Origin: Micropterus salmoides
Lineage: Eukaryota; Chordata; Actinopteri; Centrarchiformes; Centrarchidae
DNA: 64,000 bases
Assembly (NCBI RefSeq): GCF_014851395.1
Contig: NW_024040374.1
Coordinates: forward strand, 23,888,772 to 23,952,771
Direction of reading: 5' to 3'
The position numbers were made by a program, and so were the translations under genes. Of this stretch, positions 1-13,364 are shown in pieces (position 1 is the first letter of the stretch; each line of letters opens with the position of its first letter). Below the pieces are notes generated by a model. The model searched no databases. It had not been told where the DNA came from and was given only the letters and a program-made list of their open reading frames with translations.

Positions 1-610
1 TTGTATTTACTGAAAGACATGTAATATAAAACGTAGCTACAGGAAGTGTTTCTCTTGCATCAGCATCACTTATTGTCTGTGGCTTTTGCATTTTTGTGTT
101 ATTGTTTTTAACTAAACCTTCTAGGCTGTTTGGAAGAAAGCAACAGGCTGAAACTTCAGATGATATATTTACAGTTCTGACTCAAAGCAGTGTTTACAGG
201 AAACAGACTTTGAGACATGGTTGCATAGTTACTCATTTGTTATCATGCTGTATGTTCTGACTTTAATGTTCGCAATCAATAACCACTGTTGGCTAGATGG
301 CTTGGGTGGTATTTATTTTTTCCTACCTTGATACCTGCCTTCACCAGAGTAATATATATGGTATATAGTGGTATTTGTATAAACAAAAACAACAACAAAC
401 AAAACAAAAACCTGTTGAATTCATTGTCAAATGAGTCTAGTCTATTGTGTGTTTAATTTGCAGTTAGCCTGCTTAGACGGCCGGACTGAGCTTCACAATG
501 GCTCTTCATGCATCTTCATGACTGAATCCTTGAAAATCTCAGCTGGTCTGTTGATGTTGTTGGTCTGGTTTGCTGTATGACACTGAATTTCCGCCAAAAA
601 GTACTTCTTA

Positions 611-670
611 ATCAATGAAATAATCTGTAGAAGCTTCGAGTAATAAAATCATTGTTAGCTGCAGCCCTAT
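611..670. repeat. Terminal fragment of an hAT-like MITE (possible)
   Basis: The sequence ends in GCTGCAGCCCTA after an AT-rich stretch, resembling the terminus of the AGGGCTGCAACTAA-type element seen complete at 12,694-13,019. No matching left end was found, so this may be a solo or degraded end. Confidence 0.3.
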
Positions 671-2130
671 TAACAATATATATTCTGATGTAGTAAATTA
701 TCTGGATATTCACTTGAAAACAGTTTAAAGAAAAATAACCAGATGGAGTGTCTGTCTTTGGCTAATCTGGTGAAATGAATAACTACAAATCAACATCACA
801 TTGTAATAGCGCAAATACGTTCAGAAATAAAAGAATGGCTACGTCAGTAGAGGAAATAAAGCACAATCTCTACTGTATGACAAACCTGTCATCTCACGCT
901 GTACATCATATTGTCATATTGCCTAACTCCACAGTGCCTAGTGCTGGGTGTTCTTAGTGAATTTGTTATAGTCACTTGATTTGCTCATCAACTCAGCAAA
1001 AGGTGTGCTTACCTTCGCAAAGAAGGTGGCAAGTTGTAGCGGAGTGAGACGCCTGGGCAGAAAGACACGTGAAAGGAACACGTATCAAGGATTTTCCTAA
1101 TGCAGATGACAGCCGATATAATTAACAAAGTCTTAGTGTTTTGTATCTGCTGGTTCTGGTACCTCAGTTCTAACTGGATAATCATGGCGTCACTCCTCTA
1201 TTGCATTGTTAGACCAAGATTACGTCGATGGACCAGCATGCTAGTCAGGTTTTATGCCTGGCCCACTGTGCAGGAGTTTGGGCACACTTGGAGAATATCT
1301 CGTCTTGTCCCTAACATTGTGGTGGTTTTGTCTATTTTTGTGGCGTACAGTGTTACTTCCCTGATTTGGTGTTTGCTTGGTCTCCATGTGGAGGTTTTAC
1401 TGCTGTGGATTAGACTTGTGCCAATCGTCAGAGACTCATAGAGGAAGACATAGAGATGGTATCAGTTTCCTCTAAACATTACTGCTCTGACTGACTGCTC
1501 TGTTGCACTGTATTGTTAGCCTGCCCCTTCCTTGTTAATAGTCCGTGCAGGGAATGACCACAGACATCAGTGTTGCTGCCAGCTCCTCACTCCCCCCCCC
1601 AAAACTCATCTGTCACCATGTTGAGGTCGCCTGGTCTTCAGCAGTAGAGTTGAACCTGGACTGGGCTGCCTGCCTGCTCCCATTTGTGCCACAAATCAGG
1701 CTTAAGCCAACACATGCACATAAACATACACTCAAACTGTAGGCCAGTGCTCTGTCCACACGTGACAGCCTGCTGCTCTGTGGCCCCGCCACATGCCCCT
1801 ACTCACAAACTTGGCAACGCAGCCTCTCTTCGGGTGATTTGATGGAGAACCAGATACTGTTATCCAGACCAGAACGTAGGCCCTTATATTGCCTGTTGGT
1901 AGGAGGATTTTTTGTAGTATTTATTCACATATGATTGCTGCTTGTAGCTGTGGGCTGCTAGAGGCTAGTGTGTTATCTAGGTTTGTTAGAGTTGTACATA
2001 CCAAGTGTGTCTGTGTCACAGGGGGGTGTGCCAGGAGAAAAGACAGAAGTGGGGACACGCCTGAACATCCTGTCTGTAAAGCCTGAGCCCTAATTATCAT
2101 CCCATAGAGCTGTAGGGATTGAGGGAGAGC

Positions 2131-2147
2131 GAGAGAGAGAGAGAGAG
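2131..2147. repeat. (GA)n microsatellite
   Basis: About eight uninterrupted GA units. Confidence 0.85.
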
Positions 2148-2262
2148 GCAAGTGTGTCTATAAAAAGCCTAATCACACCCCACGGTGCAAGCTGCTGCTA
2201 AGGCACCAATTTAGAACTAGTGGAATTTCACAAACAGGGTAGATAGATCTAACTAAACTAGA

Positions 2263-2286
2263 TGTGTGTGTGTGTGTGTGTGTGTG
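2263..2286. repeat. (TG)12 microsatellite
   Basis: Twelve perfect TG units. Confidence 0.9.
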
Positions 2287-2327
2287 ATGTGTGTACTTGC
2301 GTGTCTGCATCATGTCTTCTGGATGTA

Positions 2328-2393
2328 AACAATAAATGGACTGCCTTTATCGAGCACTTTTCTACCTTAGCTGACAAAGGGCTTTACAAAGTT
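2328..2393. repeat. Dispersed fish repeat fragment
   Basis: The motif AATGGACTGCCTTTAT followed by GAGCACTTTTCTA and GGGCTTTACA resembles a family common in teleost genomes that starts AAATGGACTGCATTTATATAGCGC. Recognised from memory only; class not assigned. Confidence 0.4.
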
Positions 2394-4239
2394 GTTGTCA
2401 GCTGATCTGAATAAGAATCAGCTAACCTGCCCTTTGCCACAATGTCCATCCTGCTCTGCTGACAGTATTTAATTGTCCATGCAAATTGTAATTGTTTGCA
2501 TTGAGAACAGAATTGATCATTATATGCTAACCCTATAGGACTATTTACTAAAGTGTGGCAGTGCAGACAAACAAGCTGTTGACAACCTCAACATGATTCT
2601 TTCGTCACCTCAAACACATGATATAGTAGTTGTTTTCACCTACACAGAAAACCAACAGGGTTGTTGAAGAAAAGCAAACTTGTGTGAAGACGTCACAATC
2701 TGTCAGACCTCGTATCAATGGCTTATTTAGTTGTAAGTCATAACTGTATACTGCATTTGCATGTTTATTTCTTCAGTTGCCTCCAGAAATGTGGTACATC
2801 AAGCTCATCCATTACAATAAACTAGCTGCCTTTTGTGTACATCATACACCCATGTAACCAAAAACAATGTTCATAAAGGAAGTCAGGCAAGCCAAGTGAG
2901 AAAAAAAGGGGGAAGGTTCTACAGAAAGTCTTTTGAAAAACATGGTGATGAGCAGTCCTTCAAATGGGCCTGCACCATGGAGCTACTGGCACATTTGGCT
3001 CCCACACATTATGGCTTTGTATTTATTGGTAGTTGTTCTAATTGTAATTGCTCTTTGGGTAAATAAACTACTAACTAAAACCCACATGCAAAACTGTATG
3101 TGTGTATACTGGACAACTACATAAACCTCTTGTATCTAGAGAAGGGAAAGGAAGAAATACTTTCATATATGCTTCTTATACATTTACAAGAGTTTTCACA
3201 CATAGAAATAGATTTGACATGGGTTGTATGGTAGTCGTACCAGAATATGTTGTCTAAGATGAAAGGCACAATCTGCGCGGCTGCTGGTTAAGGTTACTTT
3301 TTGAAGTCGTGCATTGATGATGAGCAAAGAGGAAAAGAGAGTTGGCTGAGTTTTAGTTCCTATAAGTGTATCTGATTGTCATTTTTAGATATCTTTATCA
3401 GCTTTGCATCAAAACTCATTTTCTAAATAAGAACCGTAACAGAAGTAAGATGGTGTGGACAAATGCAAGGTGCAAATATATTTTAAATTTGCAGTGTGTA
3501 AGAATTTAGCAAGCTATGTAGAGCCAAAATATTTTCTTTTTTTTAATTAAGGGTTTATATTCACCGAACCTGAGTTGGTGATTGTTGGGACAGTGGAAAG
3601 GCTAATGAAGACAGTATGTTTGAATTTTATTTTGTTCCTGTCGAGTTTGAAGTGTGATTTACTGTTGTTAAGTGAACAAGGTTTACAAGGAAATTAAGCT
3701 GGTCTTAGTTTGGCGATGAGGAGAAATTTCAATTCAGAAGATGTACAGTTGCATTTTTCTGTGTGAATATTTCATTTCTTGACATTTTGTGAGTTTATTT
3801 TGATTGATTATTAGGCACAAAAAGCTAAGAGAGCTTGTGTAACATAGAGATCTCGCTATTCCCACAGATCTCCCAGCTGAAACTTTGGGGGGAGACGTGA
3901 GCTATACAATCGGATCATCTCCTCTTGAGGTAAAACGTGTTATTACGAGACAGGACGGGAGGGGGCTAGCTGGTTAGCATACTAACTTCAGTAGACCTCT
4001 CTACAACACAACACATAGACGTCTTCGCATTCTGTTTTAATTTGTTCAATGTTTTAAACTAAAATTCTGGCTGTGTCTCACACATTGTACCCGGTTCAAA
4101 GTCAGAAAAGGTTGCTTGCACACTGTCCTGTGTCTCGTTGTTTGCTTTTTAAGACCCATTATACCATTGGGTACTTGCCCTTGGGTTTTCCCAGTAGATC
4201 ATGCTTATTTCCAGTCACAGACAGGCCTAAATATTCATG

Positions 4240-4320
4240 AACCGATGGCTCAGTAGAGGGTAGAGCACAGTTGCTTCAGTGACAGGGTGGCGAGAGTCTG
4301 TATAGTGTCACTGGGTTCAT
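4240..4320 (+). repeat. Possible tRNA-derived SINE head
   Basis: GATGGCTCAGTAGAGGGTAGAGCAC resembles a tRNA D-arm / A box, and GGGTGGCGAGAGTC about 25 bases later is a degenerate B-box-like stretch. There is no paired acceptor stem or clear anticodon arm, so it is not a functional tRNA gene. It may be a decayed SINE or chance. Confidence 0.25.
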
Positions 4321-5415
4321 TACCTACTGATTTTGAAAACAATGCTTTTACTGTGAAATGATATGGCACCATTAAATTATATTCTTCTATTTTTGCATCA
4401 CGTGATAAGTCAGATATACGCAGTCTTCTTGTCTCAAAGGATTAGTGTATTTTGGAGGGAGAGGTGTCTTCTCACTTCCCGTGTGTGTTTTGTGCGTGCA
4501 TGTGTGTATTTTCTGTGTTAATAGGGCCTTGTTCCCTAACCAACGGGGACACCAGAATGTGGTGTAAGCTGTGTTGGCAAACCATGGGATTCAGAACCTG
4601 TTCTGCGAGAAATAAAATGATGAAACACCTTGTTGTTGGAAGGACAGTTAGAAGAGCCTTGGGCAAAAACTGGTAATCAGAGCTATTTGAGTGAATGTAG
4701 CACATGGCTTTTATGTACGTGTTTGAATGTGTAGTTCATGTAGGGCAGTCTTTTTGTTTTCCCCTACGGTTATACTCATGAAAATATACTCCTTTCGGTT
4801 CTCCTACTGGTCTGAACTTCCATGGAGCTGCAACTCATCTGTCAACTTATTCTCCACAAAGATCTGAACATCAGCGGCATGTTAAGTGATGGCGTGAAGG
4901 GGCTGTTAGGCATGTTTCCTCGACAGCAACACACACACAGACACACACCGTTGTCCCTCCACAGGCATTGCCACCATCCTGTGCTTGAACAGCCGACCTG
5001 CTGAGTGAAAGCAGTGTATATCGAACTGCTATGACATCCAGCCACATGCTATGTTACTGTGTGTGTGTGTGCAGGTCATTAGAGGGTGTGTGTGATCAGT
5101 CCTGCCCCTCTTAGCTCCAGATCAATAGTGTTCTCCCCGGAAGGCTTGACTGGAGCCCAGGGAAAGCGAGAACCTCGATCCAGTCTTCAATATGCCATAG
5201 CATTACTGAAACGCCATGGCTCGCTCTGTGGTGATTAACAAGCTTCAAAAAAGATGCAGCCAAATTTGGAAGTAGGGCTTTTTGTAAAACAGTTTAAAGG
5301 AAAGATAGCTGGAGTCTACCCACATTTAATTTCACAACATATTTTAAATGCTAATCCTGCTTTGTACTGTTAAATGCAAGATGGTAAAGTGGGTTAAGTC
5401 CTAACTTGTTTACAG

Positions 5416-5640
5416 GTGTAGCCCAAGCCGCAACCTCCAGGGCAGAAAAATGAAGCCAACGCGGAAGTGCCAAAAACTGCATTTCATCAAATGGCCACTG
5501 TCTCCAAAAGCAATTAATAACTATGTTAAAATGCCCAACTTAACAGCAGAAATAAACATGTTTACAGCCTGTAATAAAAACTAGTTTGGTCTATATAGCT
5601 CATTTTCCCTGTTCAGTTTTATTTAACTAACCTGTTTAAA
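5416..5640. repeat. Dispersed teleost repeat fragment
   Basis: Phrases such as GCCAACGCGGAAGTGCCAAAA and AGCAGAAATAAACATGTTTA resemble a repeat I recall recurring in percomorph introns. Termini cannot be defined here, and recognition is from memory. Confidence 0.35.
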
Positions 5641-8600
5641 TTAAGTCTTAACATTATGCATAGTGCAGGATGTGGTTGCTTTGAGTGACATGAGGTGGCC
5701 GCTCGGTCGTTCAGCAGCCAGGCTTCATTCGGCTTGCCTCGGCTCCACTTCTTTGCCCATGTTTGGATTAGCTATAGTCAGGCACTGCCAAGATGGCGAT
5801 GGCAGCCGCTGGGAGCCACCCACATTGAGCTTTACAACTTCTCTTCAGATACCTATGGGTGACCTCAAGGACACCATGTCCATGTTTTATATTGTCTATG
5901 TTTAAGCCTCTCCTTCATATGACACTGAGGCAATATGAAAAATAATTTGCCTGAAAGTTACAGCTTTGACTTTGAAGGCCTACAGCTGATAACAGTGTGA
6001 ATTCCCTGGTTGTGTGTGCACTGTGTGTACTAAAGAGAAGAAGAGGAGGGCACAGCTTAATGGGCTGTCATGTCCCTCACTGCTCAGCTCAACACACTGA
6101 CCTACTTTAGCTCCCCGACTTTGGTGCATCTGCGGCATGTGTTGCATCAAGCCCCATCGCTGCTTGGCAAAACAGAAAGCACGTGTCTGTACAGTGCATG
6201 CATTATACAGACGGTGATAGAGGCGAGGTACTGTTAGTTTTATCACAAAGCACAGTGGAGCAAAAAAAGAAATTTATTCTTTTCCTCTTTCAAAGGATTG
6301 TGCAGTGATGAGGCCAGGATTTGTACTCTGCTCATAGTTGCAAGGACTGTGAGTCTTTCTGTGAGCACAAGGGAGAAGGACATTTGTGGGGGTCTCACAG
6401 ACAGTAGGAGCAGATTGAGAAGCAAGGCTCGCAGGGCTGCTAAGTATCAAAGGCAGCGCTGCAGGCAGGAACTGGCAGAGTTGTCAGAGTCACAGAACAC
6501 TCTGTTAATGCTGAGCGTCACACAAATCTCACATGTCTGATCCTTTTTGTTCACTTTCTCACATCTCGTGGCCTTTCCCTGATCACTGGTACAGTTCCGT
6601 GAACTCACAAACACCTGCTAACCTTTTATGTTTGCGTGTGCCTGTGTGATAGCTTGCGTCTTGTGTTGCGACAGAGATGGAGTAGAGAGTAAATGTGTAT
6701 GCACATACAAAAGTAAATGAGATTAAGGCTTGGAGCAGTCTGGTGCACTGTGTCTTTGAAGGTCCTTGCAGTGTGTGCACTGCTACAGTTTTTTGTTATG
6801 GCTACGATATAAGTGATGAAAATGTCATTATACATGTTGCATCAAAAAGCTGTGCCAAGGGGGAAGGAAACTGCTTTCACAGATGTTGTTCAAGAGAAGG
6901 CTAACGGGGAAGTATTAACAACCATAAAGTCATGTTATACCCCAAGCAATATTCCAGGAGGATGTTATTGATACAGTTTTGCTGTATTCCTTTGTATTGT
7001 TTGAATCCATCCAGATAGTATTTAGCTATATGGTGTTTATCCTGTTGATAATGTTTTTGTGATGGTATTAATCTGCTTATTATTTTCTTGATTAATCATT
7101 TGGTTGATAAAACAGAGTAAAGCCCATAATAATAATTACTTTGAGCTGACATCTTTAAATATGTTGGTTTGTCTGACAAAAAAAAAGTCAGAGGTTTCTG
7201 CTTTAAAATGAGTTTGAGGTGAAGAGGAATGGGACGGGAGCTGGGCAGCGTAAGGAGCCCAGAGGACGTGCAGTTTTCAGGGCGGCGTGAGACAGGAATG
7301 TAAAGGGTCACTGCAGGATTTGAAATACGTTGTCACATGCACAAATAGGCTTGCGTGTGCGTGATGACACACAAAAAACACCTTTGCATTGTGGCCTTCA
7401 GTAACGAGGCCTGCCAGCACCTTTTGTGCTTGAAATGCAGCACGCACATTAATGTCAAAAAGCAGTCTAACAACACGAATAGAGGGAAGGAGAGGCAGCC
7501 CGCCTGATTCATCAGCAGTGTCATAACTCACAATTAGTTTAACAACGACACATCCTCTGCTATAAGCTCAGGCATGAATCACTGTGCTTTCTGTCGCTCT
7601 TCCTCTGTAACTCTCTGTGTCCTCCTCCTAATCCCTGTCATGTCCTCATGATTTCTTATCTCGGTGATGCCGAAACATTGTCAGCCTGTTCTACTATTCC
7701 CAGCGTTCCAAGCATTTCGAAGCACACACCTGCACCATATCACTGCTCGCATGATATTTCTTCAGCTGGGTATATAAAACCGGACCGAAGCGTAAGGACC
7801 CAACCACGTGGCATTATGTCACAGAGCTGAGCACATTTCAGCTCAGTTCACTGTCAGAGGTGCATGGATGTTGCCAAGAGCAGAAAAGGGGGCGGGTAGG
7901 GGAGCTGGATAGGGAGGGCAGTGACTCAGATGGAGTTGGTGTTGTCTCTCTCTGTGTTTTTGAAGCAGCATAGCTGGAGGTGTGGGCGTAGTAAGGAGCT
8001 GTAAAGTAATGAGAAACTGGTCTACAATGGTTGGGATCATGACTGACGGAGGGCAAACTGATTGACAGCAGGCAAGCACTAACAGGCTGTGGCCAGGGGG
8101 TGTTTACTCTGCTCAGGGTATAGACAGAGCAACACTTTGTTACGTGACAATGAGAACACAGACTATAGATGTGGGCGAGGTCTCAGGTTTGGGTATGTTA
8201 TTTCTCTAGTCCCAGCACAACAATGTGTTGCAGTTACAAAGCTTTTTTGAAAGAATGTATAGACTTGCGTCAGCAAAGGTTCAAAGTTTACTCTAGTTAG
8301 TGGAAATCTTAATCCACTGTTTGTTTTGCTTGTGAGCTTTGTACCCCTATCCAGCATGATAACAGCCTGGAGGGGATGAGAAGATCTTAGCCCCTACCTG
8401 GTGGCTAAAGGCCAACTACTTTCTGCCAGCATGCAGCATTAGTCTACAGCCAGCAGGAGGTCCCACACAGGCCAAAGCACACACAGGCTTTTATTTCTTA
8501 GAATAGGGAGACACCTACTGGCTAATGTGAGTCATGTAAGGGCATTGTGGACACACACTCACTATTGAGTGATTAAGTCAGTGTTTCTTACAAATGAATG

Positions 8601-8970
8601 AATACAATTTACAATACAATACAATCAGCCATACTTTTTAATTAATCTTCCATAAATAATCATCCGTTTGTAAGATTGGTAGAAAAACTAGCGCACTTGC
8701 CGTGGTTCGTCATGCTCTCCTGTCGATTGACTTGTAGAATTGCACCTGAAGTTTATTATCTTCTGACAAAAAGACCAGATCATCACCAGTCATAGACCAG
8801 ATTAGTCGATCATAAAAATATTTTTTTTAGTCATAGCCCTAGACTCAGTTCAGTCTTTCGTGTGCTCCCTGATTGGGTGAACTAACTGTTTTAGATTCAG
8901 GTGAGCAATAAGGCCAAGTAATATTAGAATATTGAGTAATATAATAATATTACAGAGAATTTTTGTTCTG

Positions 8971-10135
8971 AAAGAGGTCATATTATGCTTTTTGCCCTTT
9001 TTCTCTTTCCTTTACTGTGTTATATCAATCAATCAATCAACATTTATTTCTAAAGCAACTGTCAGGTATCCAAAGTGCTTCACATCATATAATATAATAA
9101 AACAGCATATCATACAATAGATACATATTACAAAAAAAGAAAAGTTAAAAATTGTCACACCACTACTGCGTATTAAAAGCCATTCTAAACAGGTGGGTTT
9201 TAAGTTTAGACCTAAAAATAGTTTCATCTGCAATTGTGCGAATATCAGGGGGTAGCTTGTTCCAGAGTCTCGGAGCAGCAACTGCAAACGCCTGATCACC
9301 CCATCGCTTATACTTCGACCTTGGGACTTCTAAAACCAATTGGTTTGAAGACCGTAACGACTGGCTGTGCTCACGCAGGGTTAAAATCTCAGTTAAGTAC
9401 TCCGTGGCCAGGCCATTTAGGGCCTTAAAAACGAAATGCAAAATATTAAAATTTATTCTATACTGCACTGGGAGCCAATGTAAAGTGTAATGTTATATAT
9501 CTTTTTTTGTACATGAAATAGGTTTGCAAAGTCCATCCCAAAGGGAGTTCCCATCTCCCACAGAAAACACTGCTCTGAACTGCCTGAAAACAGCTTGAAT
9601 GTAGTCTAGCCTTACCTTATCTGCATCACTTGTATCACGTGTCATAATGCTTGCCTAGTGGCCCTCCGAAAGACTGGTGGAGAAACACACTGAGCTGCAG
9701 CACACACGATGACAAGTTGTCCGCCCACTGCCTTCCCCTTCATACCCAAAGGTTAGGCAGTCAGTGGACATAAAGTTGTTACTGTGATGTAGAGACAGTG
9801 CACAGTTAAAACAATACATATGAAAGATTTGTCACAAATGAATAAATTACCACTCTGATACTGTTGGTTCAGTCTAGGTTGCAAAGCTCTGCTTCTGATT
9901 GGCTAGTAGTCCTTAACTAGTTAATGCACAAGTGCAACTTAAACAAAGATCAAATAGAAGTGAGATGCTTCACTTGGTACCTAAAACTGAGCGTTCAACA
10001 CACAGGGTGAAAAGAGGTGCTGCAGCAATGTGCACCAAATATGGTGTTTTTTGAAAGTTAAACCATGTAAACCTATTCTGGTACAACCACTGAATAAAAT
10101 TATGAAACTGAAAATGAGCATAATATGACCTCTTT
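8971..10135. mobile_element. Nonautonomous DNA-transposon-like element with terminal inverted repeats, split by a LINE
   Basis: The left end AAAGAGGTCATATTATGC (8971-8988) is the exact reverse complement of the right end GCATAATATGACCTCTTT (10,118-10,135). These 18-base termini bracket about 1.16 kb, of which about 465 bp is a LINE inserted later. No transposase frame is visible. Such termini recur in teleost MITEs; superfamily not determined, and no clear target-site duplication could be read. Confidence 0.6.
9026..9490 (-). mobile_element. 5'-truncated L2-type LINE 3' end
   Basis: On the minus strand the open frame over about 9483-9163 reads like the C-terminal end of an L2/CR1-clade reverse transcriptase ORF: LHWLPVQYRINF, then FKALNGLA, SLRSSNQ, AFAVAAPRLWNKLP and FRSKLKTHLFR. 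It ends at a stop and is followed by an untranslated tail with AAGTGCTTTGG and finally a (TGAT)n-type tail, typical of these LINEs. The octamer TGTTATAT flanks the fragment at 9018-9025 and 9491-9498 as a likely target-site duplication. Only the last ~105 codons survive; no complete reverse transcriptase, so not autonomous. Confidence 0.75.
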
Positions 10136-11088
10136 AAAGGTTCCTTCTATCAAACTGTGACCTTCATTTGTTTCTGCAGTGAGCTCATGCTTGCTAACAC
10201 TAATAGTTCAGAAGACGCAGCACTAAAGTTTCCACAGAATCTCGTCAATGCAATGACTGATTTGTTTAGCGCTTACATAAATAAATTTTTGGCTGTGTTA
10301 ATTTCTTATGGGTGCGTGGGTTTTCCTCATGTTCAGAAGAATCATGCTGCCTCCCTCTCTGTCTCTCCCTCTTCTCTCTCTTTTGTTCCTTTCACTTTCA
10401 CACAGGCAGCAGGAACCAGCCTCAGAGAAAGACAGGACTTGATAGACAAATACAGAACAACAGGCTAACCTCACATCCAGCAATATGCCCATCTGACACA
10501 CACCTGGTGAGTATGGCCTCGTCTGTACAAGGACAGCTTGGTCTGCTGGGTGGTTATGGCAACATAGGTGTGTCTGTGTGCCTGCAGGGTTCAATTTTCA
10601 AAAATCTTCTTAGCATTTGATTATACATACATCCAGTTGGACACATCAGTTAGAGGAGCACATATGACTGTACATTACTTAGTGTGTTAGAGACAGAGGA
10701 GTGTAGATTGAGCTGAACAGCTTTGGTAGTAATGTTTAGATCACGTGTAGATGTGTTTTTAGTGTGTTTATTTTTGAATGAAAAGATCACTTGTTATGTG
10801 GGACATGTGCATGTCTTACTGTATGTTGACATTTATCACAGCATCGACTTTAACTTGTAAAACCAGGGCACCTCAGACAAAAGGACCCGACACACATTAG
10901 ACCTGGAAGTAAGGTAATTACAGGTGTATGGCTTTATAAACAACAGACTGACTAGCTGTTGCTTCCTGTGCAATTATGCGCTGTTGTCACAATGCAAGGG
11001 AGGTTGACATGATGTAGTGGTGTTTACTGTGGAAGGCAGCAAATGGCTCTTAAAGCACAGGCCATTTCAGATTGAGCCAGCCAAAAAA

Positions 11089-11092
<4 letters not shown>

Positions 11093-11127
<35 letters not shown>
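11093..11127. repeat. (CA)n microsatellite
   Basis: About 17 perfect CA units. Confidence 0.9.
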
Positions 11128-11131
<4 letters not shown>

Positions 11132-12693
11132 TTATAAAGTACACAAGGGATGCATTTGCTGGCCTTAAGTATTCTAAGCAGCTCCTTATTTTTCATTACT
11201 GTCTCTATGTGCTTTTGGCAAAGAGTACTCTGAGGTGTTTCCAGTCACAGGCAGAGAACGGTACTTAGGAACATAACATTAAAACATCACCCTAATACAA
11301 AATCATTCACAGTTGAAATTCAGTTCTGTCAAAGCTGTAGACACTGAGCTGCCCATCTTATATTCACGATCCGAAGAATCATTGAATGCATAAATAATCT
11401 CTTGCTGTGTTCCCATCAGTCCACATAGCCACATGTAGGTTCAGACTGCGGAACCATGTGACTTTTGTCAATATCTCAAAACGTCCGTGTTTCTGATACC
11501 ATGACTGATACTTTGTGAGGAAAAAACTTAGGGGTGCCAAATTTGTTTACATTGATTTAAAAAGCCAGTCGAAATGCATCATGTGCAACAGGCGATTGAT
11601 GCTCACGCTGAAACAACTTTATTGATTATTTGATTCACAGAGGGGGGAAAAACATGGTGACAATTGAGAATTGATTTGCTCATTTGAGTCATTTATCAAG
11701 AAAACAAACATTTGTTAAATACAGCTTTGAATTTTGTGTTTTTGACATCTGGGAAAAGAAAGTAAGCAGCTTTTATTTTATTTTAAGGCCTGTGGTAACT
11801 TGTGTTGTGTATCTGCTTTATTTCATTGGAAGATACTGACAATGGTATTAATGGCCTACTATTGAATTTCTGGATGAACATATTCTGCTCTGGTAGACAA
11901 CATAAAAAGAAGAAATGTTTTAGGAGTATGGTCCTGTCTGTAGAGTCACTCAGTGGCAGTGGACCACACTTTAGTGCCGGGTGTAAGCTGTTTAGTGTTG
12001 TGGCTCCAACTGACAGCTGCTTTACCAAACTCCTTTCGCAGAAGATCTCTCCCTAATGCTCAGCCTAAGCTCCGTCTGTCCTGTCCGTCTGTCCCGTTTG
12101 TAGAAAATGACTGTGGCTGAAGGCTGTGAAAGTGTACGTCTATTTGAAGGTGACACAGTAGTGGGATTTCACTCCTAATCCCATCCCAATCCAGAAAGAA
12201 TGACTTCCGTCCCATCCCATTCCTGTGTTGTGTTTAAAAAAGGGTTTCTCCTGGGCCACCTGTACCAGTTTCAGTGGTGTATTTGCTAACTACGTTACAC
12301 GTAGTGCAAACGGCATATAGAGCTTTAACACGTCTCTTAGGAACTTGTTAAATACTTTAGACGTACCCAAAAGCTCTTTTGTCATGTGTTGCCATGCTGT
12401 CTTCCTCAAATCTGACTCTGACTCCATTGTTGGCGTTTAACTTTTGGTGGCTGCACCATGCGTCGTCCATCCACAGTCCACCCAGATCATGCGCTGGTCA
12501 GCAACCAGCCAGAGCTGCAGACAACTTGCATTACGTTCAAAATAAAGAAAATAGCGTGTAGTCATATTAGACCTGCATATATAAAAAATGACCTTTTGAG
12601 TCCTGTCCTGCCTGCACTGTTTTTTTGTTACCTTTCCTGTCGCAGTCATGTGATGAATAGTGAAATTGACTCCAACCCTCTGGGAATCCCATG

Positions 12694-13019
12694 TAGGGCT
12701 GCAACTAAGTATTATTTACATAGTCGACTAATCTGTTGATTATTTTCTCAATTATTCCATTAGTTGTTTGGTCTATAAAATATGAGAAAAGTGATGTTTC
12801 CCAAAGCCCAAGATGATGTACTCAGATTTCTTGTTTTGCCCAAAGATATTCACTTAAACGTCTTAGAAACCAGAAAATATTCACATTTAAGAATTTAGGA
12901 ATTAGAAGAATTTGGCTTTTCTTTCTTTAAAAAAGGACTGATTAATTGATTATCAAAATAGTTGATTAATTTAATAGTTGACAAGTAATGGATTAATCAA
13001 CTATTCGTTACAGCTCTTA
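12694..13019. mobile_element. hAT-like MITE (AGGGCTGCAACTAA family)
   Basis: The left terminus TAGGGCTGCAACTAA and the right terminus, whose reverse complement reads TAAGAGCTGTAACGAA, are imperfect inverted repeats. The interior carries phrases typical of a very common teleost MITE (GTTTCCCAAAGCCCAAGATGATG, AACCAGAAAATATTCACATTTAAGAA, ATTATCAAAATAGTTG). Flanking octamers ATCCCATG and ATACCACA agree at 5 of 8 positions, a possibly decayed target duplication. No coding capacity. Confidence 0.7.
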
Positions 13020-13030
13020 ATACCACAGAA

Positions 13031-13056
13031 CCCCCCCCCCCCCCCCCCCCCCCCCC
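13031..13056. repeat. C26 homopolymer
   Basis: Twenty-six consecutive C on the + strand, beginning 12 bases after the hAT-like MITE and about 310 bases before the ralgps2 start exon. The length in a sequence read or assembly may be unreliable. Confidence 0.9.
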
Positions 13057-13364
13057 AAAATGTTAGCCTCTAACATTGATGTGGCATTCACAGGCCTGCT
13101 GTGACAATCTCTGACCTTGTCAACACTTCAACACACCACCATCTCAAGTTCATTTGTCAGTTTACTGAGATTGAGTTCATTTTTCTAGTTGACTTAGCAC
13201 CTATAATGATGAGATGAACCTGGAAAACTCCAAACATACGTCAGCCAGTAGGTGGTGCTGCTGCATAAAGCTGAGCGATCTGTCTACTGCGTTAGCAGGT
13301 GATAATGGTCAAGATGTGGTGCAGAATGTACTCACTGTGTCATACTGTGTCTGTGTGTTTTCAG

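Larger units (their letters stand above)
1..13364. other. Upstream / 5' intronic DNA without recognisable coding exons
   Basis: No open frame in this stretch resembles a known protein except a LINE relic near 9.2-9.5 kb. Because the ralgps2 start exon appears to begin at a splice acceptor (13,364/13,365), part of this stretch is probably a 5'-UTR intron and the promoter may lie here or outside the window; I see no convincing CpG-rich promoter. It holds short GT and GA repeats, several transposon relics listed separately, and otherwise AT-rich unique-looking DNA. Confidence 0.6.
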
